A stretch of 64,000 bases of DNA from CAYYUA01 sp964542585 (GTDB lineage Bacteria > Bacteroidota > Bacteroidia > CAILMK01 > CAYYUA01), in assembly GCA_964542585.1 (NCBI GenBank), contig CAZIUI010000012.1, positions 1-64,000 of the forward strand. Direction: 5' to 3'. A model generated the notes under the pieces. It had not been told where the DNA came from, made no database searches, and saw nothing but the letters and a program-made list of their open reading frames with translations. The position numbers and the translations under genes were made by a program. How positions within the stretch are numbered: position 1 is the first letter of the stretch; each line of letters opens with the position of its first letter. Shown in pieces: positions 9,281-18,808 of this stretch.

Positions 9281-12200
9281 ATGCCTCTATTTACACCCAA
9301 TTGGTTTAACACCAAATGCGCTTATATACTGCTTATCAGCTTTATTTTACCTTTATTTAGCAATGCACAAGTAACCTGTCAAGATCCCAGTCAACTAACG
9401 GTGGAAACCTATGGGCAAACTTCTGCTACAATTAATTGGCAATCAAATGCCAATGGCTCTAAGTGGGAAATTCAATATGACAGCACGGGATTTACCTTGG
9501 GTAACGGAACCATTCAATCAACCAACGATACTTCGTATACCTTCTCCAACTTAAGTAAGAATAGTGGTACCGATGTATACGTCAGGGAGATTTGCCCCAA
9601 TGATACCAGTAATTGGGAAGGACCTTTACCGGTTTTAACCTATCATCCCTTGACAACATCATGTAATTTGAATTATGACATCCCTGATAACGGCTGCAGC
9701 AATGGGGATACGCTGGTTATGCCTTTAAATGCCACTAATTTACCAGGCAATTCCCTGGGCAATGACCTCATCCTGACCGATGTGGGCATCAATATCGANN
9801 NNNNNNNNNNNNNNNNNNNNNNNNNNNNNNNNNNNNNNNNNNNNNNNNNNNNNNNNNNNNNNNNNNNNNNNNNNNNNNNNNNNNNNNNNNNNNNNNNNCA
9901 ATGGCTGTAGTAACGGGGATACGCTAACTTTTCCAATCAGGGCTACCAATTTAGCAGGCAATTCCCTGGGCAATGACCTCATCCTGACCGATGTGGGCAT
10001 CAATATCGAGCATTACCAAGACAATGACCTCGCTATTTACCTGAAAGCACCGAATGATACCATAATCCCCTTGTCTACCAATAATGGCGGTTTTGGTAAT
10101 CACTATGGCAACCCCAATAATTGTCCGGCTGAGAATGTCAATTTTAACATGAATACTACCCGCCTTATTTCAAGATCCAATTCCACTTTTATAGGGGACT
10201 ACCGGCCGGAAGGCAACTTCAGTAATTTCAATGATGGTAGTAATCCCAATGGCGTCTGGCAATTGGTCATCTGTGACAACGATGAAAATAATACAGGTAC
10301 TATCAATTACGCTAAGCTGGAATTTGCTTCTTGTGGGAATCCTCATGGTATTACTTCTACAAAAGCGGCAGGGGATAGTGTTAAAATCCATTGGAGCCCC
10401 GAGTCTCTTGGTGGTTCATCTTATGAAGTGGAATACGGAGAGGTCGGATTTGATCCGGGGTCTGGTACCCTTATAAAAGGGATTCAGGATACTTCTGTTT
10501 ATATTACAGGCATAAGCAACATTAGCACCTATGATGTATATGTTCGACAGGTTTGTACGCCTAATGACACCAGTGATTGGGGCGGGCCTTATACATTTTA
10601 TCCAACAACCTCAGGCTGTTACTTGGATAAAACCATTCCTGATAATGGCTGCAGCAATGGCGATACCTTACGATTCCCTATTGTAGTCAGTAAAGATTTT
10701 GCCAATTCACTCGGGCAGGATATTGTTTTATCGGATGTTAACCTCATCATTGAGCATTCCCAGGTTAATGACATCCGTATAGCCTTGAAATCACCAAGCG
10801 GTGTAAAAGTACCCATTTCCCGAAGCAATGGAGGTTTTGGTAATAACTATGGTGATCCTAACAACTGCCCATCTGTGGTGGCTAATTTTAACATGAACGC
10901 TCCGGTTGATATCACATCAGGAAATGCTCCATTTCAGGGTTCTTACAAGCCGGAAGGGGATTTCAGTAATTTCAATGATAACAGTGATCCGGATGGCACG
11001 TGGCAGCTCATCATTTGTGACGATGATCAGGGGAACGAAGGTGAAATAGCGTTTGCTGAACTTGCGTTTGCCACTTGTCAACCTTCGGACTTACAAGGGG
11101 TCAGGGCAAATCAAGATACCGTAGAGCTAAATTGGAAACCGGGCGCCCTCTCAAGCTCGAGTTATGAAATTCAATATGGTAATATCGGCTTCAATCTTGG
11201 AAGTGGCACCACCATCACTGGTATAACCGATACCTCAGCTACGGTCACTGGCCTAAGCACTACCCAGGGTTATGACTTTTACCTGCGTTCCCTTTGTAGC
11301 ACTGGCGATACAACTGGTTGGATCGGTCCTTACACCATTTACCGGAATTCAACGCCTTGCAGCCTCAATAAAACAATTCGGGACATAAGCTGCAGTGCCG
11401 GCGATAGTGCGGTCATTCCCTTTGCTATCACCAATACCGCTGGAGACTCATTGGGTTACAATGCGGCTATCAAAGAGGTCCGATTCATCATTGAACATTA
11501 CCAAGTGAATGACATCAGGGTTAGCCTTCAATCCCCTAAGGGTCAACAAATTGATTTAACTCGCCACAACGGTGGATTTGCTAATCATTATGGGGATCCT
11601 ACCAGTTGTCCGTATGGTGCTGTAACATTCAGCAAAGACGGGGTAACGCGAATAGACTCCGCTAGTACACCCTTCACAGGTATTTTTAGGCCCCGGGATA
11701 GTTTTAAGCGGCTGTATAATGGTGGCGATCCCGATGGTATATGGCGGCTGATCATTTGCGACAATGATCAAAACAATGAAGGCATCCTGAAATATGCGGC
11801 AGTTGATATGTATAATCCGCTTTCTTGCAAGCCAGGGCCTAGGGCATCTTTAAGCAACGATACCACCGTTAATTTCGGGGATAGTATCACATTAACCGGA
11901 AGCGGGGGTACCTCATACCGTTGGAGCACAGGTGATACAACAGCAACTATTACCATCACACCCGAGTCTTCAAAACGTTATGTTCTAACCGTAGAAGATC
12001 CCAATGGCTGCACGGATAAGGCCCAGGTATTTGTCAAAGTGAATCCCAGGCCCACCCTAACCTATTCAAAAATGCCAGCTTATAAGGGCAAGCACGGCGT
12101 AGAGCCACAAAAAGGGACCTTTAAAAGCGCATTTTCCTATCGCGTAACATACACCCACCCTGATAACATCCCCCCTGAAAATGGCTACCCGCGCGTTGGT

Positions 12201-15200
12201 ATTGATTACAATGGCAATGGAACATTCAACGATGCTAATGATTCAAGGGTTTACATGACTGAATTGGATGCCAGTGACAAAAATTACAAGGATGGTAAAG
12301 TTTACACCTATACGCGTGGTTTCGGAAAGCCCAATAAAAACCTCCAATATTCCTTTCTAGCTTATGACACCCTGGGTAGCCCTGCAAAAGGAGAAGCTAC
12401 CAAGCTTAAAGACGGTCCGCTTGTAACTGATAATGACCTAGACCTGTATGTTTATGCCGATGACATCACATTTTCGGATAAAAATCCAGATGTTAGTGAT
12501 ACGGTGAAAATTACGGCCGATCTTCACAACAATGGAGCCCTGGATGCTTCTAGCGTCTTGGTCAGCTTTTACCGGGAAGATACCTTGATAGCAAGGCAAG
12601 TTGTCAACAAAATACCCGGTAAATCCGTAAAAACCGTTAGCATAGACCACAGCTTCCCGGTGGATGAATATTACCCCATGAAGGTTGTAATTGATGAATT
12701 TGACAACATCAATGAAAACAACGAGCTCAACAATTTCGCCATCAGACCCCTGACAGTGGGTAATTTTACCGTATCAGCAGGTATCGATGTGACGGGTGAG
12801 GTAGCCCCCAATAAACCTTGTACAAATGAAAATTTCGTTTACAAAGGCCAGGCAAGTTACCTAGGCACCCTGGACCCAAATACAGACGTTTCCGGGGCCG
12901 AAGTAAAAGTCGAAATCCTTGAAACAGGAGAAATATTTAAATCCTACACCAATAGCAAAGGGAAGTTTAATGTCCTGATCAGTGCGTCTACTAATACCGG
13001 TTCGTATCACGTGAAGGCTACTGTTACGGATTTCACTTTGGTAGGCAAATCCAAGCAGGACACCTTTACCACGCAAAACTGTCCCTCCAATGTTAGCAGG
13101 GTTAATGGCTATACCCCACTCCACTGGTCTTGTAGTGGTAATTGTTCGGCATCCGGAGGTTCATCTGGAGCAGGAACTATTACCTATCCTGCTTTAAAAC
13201 CAGATATCCGGGTTCGTTCCTACCAAATTTCACCATCAGAACTCAATCCTGATAAAGGGGAAAATGTCCGGGTTTTTGGCTCCTTTAAAAATGCCGGAGG
13301 TGTTTCAGCGGACAGCTTCTATGTCATGTTTTTTGCTGACAGTAAACAATTAGGAAAGTCAATTTTAGTTGACGTCCTGGCTCCTGGACAACAGGGTACC
13401 GTAGAATCAACTCAGCAATTCTCAAGCAGTCAAAACGGAGCGCACGTTCTTCGCGTCCAGGTAGACACACCGGATTTGGTAACCGAATCAAAAGAGATGA
13501 ATAACCTGGCGAGTCGTGCAATTATTGTTGGTAATGTCGTGGATTTTGGCTTTCTGGAACCGGAAGACCTCACCATAAGCAATCCCTCCCCACTTAACGG
13601 AGATACCACCACTGTTACTGCTAAGATCTGGAACAAGGGTGGCAGAAGCGGAACCGGTAAAGTCCGCTTTTACACCGTTAAAGGAACAGATACCACGGTT
13701 TTTGATAGTGCATCATTAACTTTAGGCAAGCTGGATACAACAACCAAAAAAGTTCAGTGGATAGCTAAGCAGACTTCAGGCCAGATTTATGCTGAGATTG
13801 CTGATGTATCCCCTAATGATGTGAATCCCAGGAACAATCAAGCCCACCTACCCTTAGGCAACACCCCACCTCAAATTGTTAGAAATCCCACGCCAAAAGT
13901 TTTATGCGAGGGGACTACCGCCACACTAACAGTCCAAGCTAAATACGCTTCCAATTACCAATGGAAGAAAGATGGTTTTGATGTCGCTCAACCGGCTGAT
14001 AGCCAATTAACCATTAGCAACGTCAATGCATTTGATACTGGCTCTTACCGGGTTATTGTGACCAATGGGGCCGGATCAGATACCTCAAAAGCAGTTAAGT
14101 TAAAAGTGAGGCCATTGGCCGTATCCAATTTTAATTATCAATTGAATGGGGATACGCTAAAGCTGACCAGCAATGCTAAGAATGCTAATTCTTTAAAATG
14201 GAAATTTGGTGACGGCAATACAGACACATCCGCTAATCCGACCCATGTCTTCAGTTCCGATGATATTTACCAAGTCTGCCTTTACGCCAGTAATTCATGC
14301 AATACAGATACCGCGTGCCGGACAATTGGCGTAGGCGTAACAATACCTGACACCATTAAGGGAACGGTCGCTTTCAATGGAGATCCCCTTAATGAAGCCA
14401 AGGTGAGTCTCTGGAAAAAGCAAAATACCAGCTACAGTAAAACGGACAGTATTAAAATTCAAGTCTCCGATAATGGGGAATTCAACTTTGGTAGTGTGCC
14501 GAGTGGGCAATACCTCGTGAGAGCGCTAGTGGAGCCAGATACTGGAACCTTCAGAAGTTACATCCCCACCTATCACAAGGATCATGTTTTCTGGCAAAAT
14601 GCTGATGTCCTAGATGCTAAAAGCAGTGGTAAAGCCATAACGGCAGATATCAGCATGCAGACCGGTACCAAGGATACCGGAGATGGGGATTTCAGCGGCA
14701 GCATAACCGAGGCCGGCCCTAATAAGCGCCTGGACGAGGGTGATCCCATCGACAACGTTGCTGTTTATGCCATGAACCTGAATGAAAAACCGCTTGATAA
14801 AACCCTGTCGAATACCAATGGCATTTACCGTTTTGATCAAATGGCCTTGGATACCTACAGAGTGCATGTTGAAATACCGGGGCTTGTGGCTAACGATCGT
14901 ATCGTAATCCTGGACGAAGAAAACTCATCCGAAGACTCGGTGAACTTTAAAGTGGACCAAGGCAGGGATAGCGTTTATTCCGGGATCCAAAAGGGTGTAA
15001 GCCAATCACAGATTGTTGATGCATACAAGCTTTACCCGAATCCCGCTGAAAGCCGCGTAACACTAGAACTAAGCGCTAATCAGGACCGTAGTTACCAGAT
15101 CCTCTTTAAGAATACTTTGGGCCAAAACGTGCTTGAGAAGAGGCGGTTAGTTGTGCAAGGTGAAAACCGGTTTACTTTCAAGCTCAATCACTTAAGCCCA

Positions 15201-15284
15201 GGGGTTTACTTTGTGCAATTAAAACAACAGGATACTGATCGGTTATCGCCCCTTAAACGGTTGATAATTATTGGCAATCCTTAA
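9281..15284 (+). CDS. Giant T9SS surface protein with P-like, FN3, CARDB, Ig and PKD modules; split by an assembly gap
   Basis: One gene broken by a 100-N gap (9799-9898), so it shows as two frames. It starts with a signal peptide (LISFILPLFSNAQ). An FN3 domain (about 9380-9650) comes first. Then come repeated units of about 744 bases, each a proprotein-convertase P-like domain (NDIRIALKSPSG, GGFGNNYGDP, PEGDFSNF, GTWQLIICDDDQ) followed by FN3. Three full P-like domains lie after the gap (about 9899-11820) and one is cut by it. Next are an Ig/Por-like domain (11830-12050), CARDB-like domains (12430-12760, 13190-13530, 13540-13850), an Ig domain (13860-14115), a PKD domain (KWKFGDGN, 14120-14330), carboxypeptidase-regulatory-like domains (14350-14980) and a type A sorting domain (YKLYPNPAESRVTLEL, GVYFVQLK). 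There is no protease or other catalytic domain. A role in adhesion or as a surface scaffold is inferred. The post-gap part alone encodes more than 1790 residues. Confidence 0.85.
9744..10009 (+). repeat. Exact 55-base direct repeat flanking the gap
   Basis: The 55 bases at 9744-9798 and 9955-10009 are identical (starting CAGGCAATTCCCTGGGCAAT). They encode the same stretch of the P-like module (GNSLGNDLILTDVGINI). The remaining module copies differ at many bases, so the two copies at the gap are the most recent duplication. Confidence 0.9.
9799..9898. other. Assembly gap (100 N) inside a tandem repeat
   Basis: Exactly 100 Ns, the usual placeholder for a gap of unknown size. It begins directly at the end of a 55-base sequence that recurs unchanged at 9955-10009, so the assembler stopped at a repeat. 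The frames on the two sides differ by one, which is an artefact of the placeholder length. Confidence 0.97.
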
Positions 15285-15354
15285 TTGATTTTTCGCCATC
15301 TGAGCTACCTCTAGATTGATTTGAAGGCTCGCATGTTTGAGAATAACTCAAAGG

Positions 15355-15394
15355 AAAACCGTCTTTGTTTCAAAAGAGCATTGGCGGTTTTTTT
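15355..15394 (+). terminator. Probable rho-independent terminator of the giant surface gene
   Basis: AAAACCG (15355-15361) pairs with CGGTTTT (15385-15391). An inner TCTTT / AAAGA pairing extends the stem with internal unpaired bases, and a T-run follows. It lies about 70 bases after the stop codon. The stem is interrupted, so the call is moderate. Confidence 0.45.
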
Positions 15395-15447
15395 ATTCCT
15401 GCCCTGTTAAGTTTAGCATCCTTTTGCATAATACTTATCCCGCCTGC

Positions 15448-15582
15448 TTACTCCACGCCACGGGGAAAAACATAAATCTTGATCACTAATAAAAAAACTG
15501 CGAGAGAAACGAACAGTAGAATCAAAGCCTTGCCCTGATCCTTTTTTTCAAATATTAATGAACTGAACAAATCGCTATCCAC
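15448..15582 (-). CDS. Possible small single-helix membrane protein (44 codons)
   Basis: A minus-strand frame opens at a GTG (15582) and ends at 15448. After a short polar start (VDSDLFSSLIFEKKDQGK) comes one hydrophobic helix (ALILLFVSLAVFLLVIKIYV) with a basic residue inside, then a short polar tail, PRGVE. The composition looks like a real single-pass protein, not chance. There is no ATG, and the only purine-rich site (AAGGA) is farther from the GTG than usual. Function unknown. It may also be a random open frame. Confidence 0.3.
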   Translation of the reverse strand: MDSDLFSSLIFEKKDQGKALILLFVSLAVFLLVIKIYVFPRGVE

Positions 15583-15696
15583 TGCTAACTGTTTTCTAAA
15601 ATCCTTGTTAAAGTTTTATTCCTGGATTTTCTAAGGTTATTCAAACAAGCGAAGCTGAAAAATTCATCTTTTAAGCAATCAAATTCTTCATCAAAA

Positions 15697-16278
15697 ATGA
15701 AATTCCCACCATTCAGACGTGATGCTCAACGACAGTTGCCATGGCTGAGAGTCACGGCTTTAGCTTCCATTTTTTGCCTCCTTTCTTTCGGGCTCAATGC
15801 GCAGGTCTTCAAGACGGATACGGGACACGCAGAAGTGAAGGGATCCAATGGGATGGCGGATTATACGGGAGTTACCAATCAATTAAATGGTACAGTGAAC
15901 CTCAATACAGATTCAGTCAATTTTCAGTTACCCCTAAAAAGTTTGAAAACCGGGAATAGCCTGCGCGATAACCATATGCTTAGTACCCTGGAAGCTAAAA
16001 AATTTCCCAAAGCCCAATTTTCCGGTAAAATCATTGGCGACTTTCCCCAGTCCGATAATTCGAAAAAAGTGACCGTGAAAGGTAATTTTTCGATTCATGG
16101 TCAGACCAAAACCATAAAGGTAACCGGGAAGGTTAATAGAACTGCCAGAACCTTGAAGATCAAAGACAGCTATCCTATAAAAATTACAGCCTACGGAATG
16201 GAGCGGCCTGGCTTCTGGTTTACCAAGATCAATGACAAGCATACCATCAAGGTAAATGTTGTGCTGAATAAAGAATAA
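15697..16278 (+). CDS. YceI-family periplasmic lipid-binding protein
   Basis: The product has 193 residues. The signal peptide ends near residue 36 (ASIFCLLSFGLNAQ), after an Arg-rich start. The mature part is a YceI lipocalin-like beta barrel: the core FQLPLKSLKTGNSLRDNHML matches the family pattern in which a strand leads to an R-D-x-H-M-L-x-x-L motif. KFPKAQFSGKI and the later NFSIHGQTKTIKV are further family hallmarks. The family binds isoprenoid or other long-chain lipids in the periplasm. In Bacteroidota the exact role is unknown. It is a single gene, about 410 bases after the giant surface gene and not obviously co-transcribed with it. Confidence 0.88.
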   Translation: MKFPPFRRDAQRQLPWLRVTALASIFCLLSFGLNAQVFKTDTGHAEVKGSNGMADYTGVTNQLNGTVNLNTDSVNFQLPLKSLKTGNSLRDNHMLSTLEAKKFPKAQFSGKIIGDFPQSDNSKKVTVKGNFSIHGQTKTIKVTGKVNRTARTLKIKDSYPIKITAYGMERPGFWFTKINDKHTIKVNVVLNKE

Positions 16279-16464
16279 ATGCCTCTACTCAAAAACGAGT
16301 AATGGTAACCAATACAGGATTCCATAATAAAATTTTTCCTTTTAAGGTCGCCCCGTATCAAGGCTTTATTCCTTCTGCATAAAAAATTGATTTACCCAAA
16401 CTTAGATATAGGATTCTTCAGTGGGGCCATCATTCAAAAAAGCTTGCTGGATGGATAACTCACT

Positions 16465-16692
16465 TTAATAGGCTTCAAAGGTTTTAAAATCCCCGAACCA
16501 ATTGATGATCGGTCGTTTTACGAAAGTGTCTATTTTCCTGGCTTGTCCGGATTCCTGTGAATTGAATTCCCGGATTGAGCTGTGGAGCCAATCCCATTAA
16601 TCTTTGACCAATCCTTGTTTGAGGGGATAGTTAGGGATGTATATGATCAGGTAGGTACAATAAGCCTCGTTATTGATGCCTTCTTTTTGCCA
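16465..16692 (-). pseudogene. Decayed gene fragment with in-frame stop
   Basis: One minus-strand frame reads WQKEGINNEAYCTYLIIYIP, then NYPLKQGLVKD, an in-frame TAA, then WDWLHSSIREFNSQESG, and ends with FVKRPIINWFGDFKTFEAY before a stop. The protein-like composition on both sides of a single stop in one frame suggests a recently inactivated C-terminal gene fragment. There is no start codon at its 5' end, where another stop lies. I do not recognise the family. Confidence 0.4.
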
Positions 16693-16782
16693 TTAGGTTT
16701 AAAAAAAAATGGCCTTCTATTGCATTTTATTGAATGCTTTGGTATAAGCACCGAAGAGGCTGGCAACTTAGCGGCTAATTAA

Positions 16783-16817
16783 CTTTCCAGAAGTTCCGAA
16801 CTTTTGGAAGGTTTTTT
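16783..16817 (+). terminator. Inverted repeat with T-run, possible terminator
   Basis: Arms of 12 bases, TTCCAGAAGTTC (16785-16796) and GAACTTTTGGAA (16798-16809), pair with one mismatch and are followed by six Ts (16812-16817). A shorter CTTCCGGAAG palindrome and a second GGAAGGTTTTT block follow directly. It lies between convergent genes, so it may end transcription from the plus strand. Confidence 0.4.
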
Positions 16818-16835
16818 CCGACTTCCGGAAGGTTT

Positions 16836-18707
16836 TTACTGGTACCCCATTGCTTGCAGGCTAAACAATTCGGCATATTTGCCTTCTCTCTCCATAAGTT
16901 CTGCATGGGAACCTATATCCTGCATGGTTCCGCCTTCTAACACCAAAATGCGGTCGGCCATACGGACGGTAGAAAAGCGATGGGAGATCAAAACGGCTGT
17001 TTTATCACGCGTTAGATCAGTGAACCGCTGAAAGACTTCGTATTCTGCACGGGCATCCAGGGCTGAGGTAGGCTCATCCAGGACCAAAAGTTGTGCATCG
17101 CGCATATACGCACGGGCAATAGCAATCTTTTGCCACTCCCCGCCGGATAGATCAACACCATTGCGGAACCGGTGACCTACGACCTGTTCGTAACCTCCGG
17201 GCAATTGCTCGATTACCTTTTTCGCCAGGCTTTTTTGAGCAGCCATTTCGATCTTGTCCCTTTCATTGATATCTGAAACCTGGCCAACACCGATGTTCTT
17301 GGCAGCCGTCATCTGGAACTTAACAAAATCCTGAAATATGATGCCAATGTTTTTCCGCAGATCTTCCGGGTCGTATTCCCGCAAGTCTAAGTCATCCAGG
17401 AGGATCCGGCCTTCGGTGGGATCATACAGGCGCGCTAGCAGCTTTACCAGCGTAGTTTTGCCACTACCGTTCTCACCGACCAAAGCCAGCTTCTCACCGG
17501 CTTCCAGGTGAAAGGTCAGATGGCGAACGGCAAATTGGTCTTGGTGCTGGTATTGAAACCCCACATCTTCAAACTTCAAGCCGCTCTGAATCGGCTGAGG
17601 GAAAGGTTTTGGTTGGGCGGGCGTCTGAATCTTAGGCCGAATCTGGAAAAAGTCAAAGTAATCCTGCAAGTAGAGCGCACTCTCACTGATGCGGGAAAAC
17701 TGGTTCAGGACACTTTCCATCAAGGATTTCAGCCGGGTGAATGAGCCCGATAGGAACGTTAAATCCCCAACGGAGATCTGGCCGTTAACCGTTTGGATGA
17801 TGATAACAATATAAGCACTGTAATAGCCTACGCTGCCGATCACCGCAAACACCGAACCCCATAAGGCCCGCCCACGTGAAATTTTTTTATTGGCCTGGTA
17901 GTACTTATCAGCCACGGTCTTAAAGTGCCGGGTTAGGAAATCTGAAAGGCCAAACAGCTTGATCTCCTTGGCCGTCTCATCACTGGCCCCAATGTAACGG
18001 TAGTAGTCCAGCTCCCGCCTCTCAGGCGTCCAGCTCTGCATCAGGGAGTAGTTCTTCTCGTTGTAATAGGTCTCATTCAGGAAAGCCGGGATCACCGCCA
18101 CGATTAACAGCAGGATCAGCCATGGATTAAAAGCCACTAAGCTCCCGGAAAAAATCAGGATGGAGATAATGTTCTGAAGCTCGGTCAGCACTTGCGTCAT
18201 CAATTCAGTGCGCCTGTTGGTCTGCCGCCGGGCTTTTTCCAGCTTATCGTAGAAGTTGGTATCCTCAAACTGCTGCAAGTCCAGCTTACCTGCATGCCGC
18301 ATGATAGCTTCTGAGCTCTCATTAGCGAATTTATCCCCCAAAAGATTATCCACAAGGTTGATCCCGCGGTTCAGGATATCGGATAAGATGGCCAAGGCAA
18401 ATTCCAGTGCAATCAAACCGATCAGGGTCTCATTCAAGCCGAGCTCCGAAACCTGGTGCAAGCGGACCACTTCATCAATGATCAGCTTGCCCACGTACAG
18501 CATAGTAACCGGCACAAAAGCCTTGATCAACCGCAAGCCTGTATTGGCCAGCGTCATAGCCGGACTGATATGCCAGATCTCCCGGAAGAAAGGCGGCAGG
18601 AGTTTAAGCGCTCCTACCCGTTCCTTAAAAGAGACATCTACTTTTGCCCCTTGCTGCTTTTGCCCATTGCGGTTAAAGGGCCGGAAGAATTGCCATAACC
18701 ATTTCAT
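16836..18707 (-). CDS. MsbA-type ABC exporter (fused permease and ATPase)
   Basis: The product has 623 residues, the usual size for a half-transporter that works as a homodimer in the inner membrane. The N-terminal part (about 50-340) holds hydrophobic segments of the six-helix export permease. The C-terminal ATPase (about 375-623) has a Walker A GENGSGKTT (Lys417), a signature LSGGEWQKIAIARAY, a Walker B LLVLDEPTSALD, and an H-loop LISHRFST. The substrate cannot be read from sequence: lipids, drugs and peptides are all possible. The N-terminal 45 residues are polar and Arg/Lys-rich, longer than in MsbA itself. It is followed by no other minus-strand gene, so it is probably transcribed alone. 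A downstream spacer separates it from the YceI gene, which runs toward it. Confidence 0.92.
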   Translation of the reverse strand: MKWLWQFFRPFNRNGQKQQGAKVDVSFKERVGALKLLPPFFREIWHISPAMTLANTGLRLIKAFVPVTMLYVGKLIIDEVVRLHQVSELGLNETLIGLIALEFALAILSDILNRGINLVDNLLGDKFANESSEAIMRHAGKLDLQQFEDTNFYDKLEKARRQTNRRTELMTQVLTELQNIISILIFSGSLVAFNPWLILLLIVAVIPAFLNETYYNEKNYSLMQSWTPERRELDYYRYIGASDETAKEIKLFGLSDFLTRHFKTVADKYYQANKKISRGRALWGSVFAVIGSVGYYSAYIVIIIQTVNGQISVGDLTFLSGSFTRLKSLMESVLNQFSRISESALYLQDYFDFFQIRPKIQTPAQPKPFPQPIQSGLKFEDVGFQYQHQDQFAVRHLTFHLEAGEKLALVGENGSGKTTLVKLLARLYDPTEGRILLDDLDLREYDPEDLRKNIGIIFQDFVKFQMTAAKNIGVGQVSDINERDKIEMAAQKSLAKKVIEQLPGGYEQVVGHRFRNGVDLSGGEWQKIAIARAYMRDAQLLVLDEPTSALDARAEYEVFQRFTDLTRDKTAVLISHRFSTVRMADRILVLEGGTMQDIGSHAELMEREGKYAELFSLQAMGYQ

Positions 18708-18808
18708 ATCCCTTTAACTACAGCAAGCAGGTAAAAGTGTTTAACAAGCCTCAGGAAAAAGAAAGGTTTATATACTATTATTGGCTATATATAACAAAAT
18801 TTGTTAGA

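Larger units (their letters stand above)
15285..15696. other. Spacer with terminator and a possible small membrane-protein gene
   Basis: About 410 bases after the giant surface gene. It contains a hairpin terminator near 15355-15394 and, on the minus strand, a 44-codon reading frame for a single membrane helix. Both are listed separately. No clear TAnnTTTG promoter was found before the YceI gene. Confidence 0.4.
16279..16835. other. Spacer between convergent genes, with gene debris and terminator
   Basis: About 550 bases between the YceI gene (plus) and the ABC exporter (minus). It contains a minus-strand gene fragment at 16465-16692 and an inverted repeat with T-run at 16783-16817. The remainder carries no supported feature. 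Confidence 0.4.

Noticed and set aside
9780..9910. Apparent frameshift in the giant surface gene
   Set aside because: The change of frame falls inside a 100-N placeholder, whose length is arbitrary. It is no evidence for a real frameshift.
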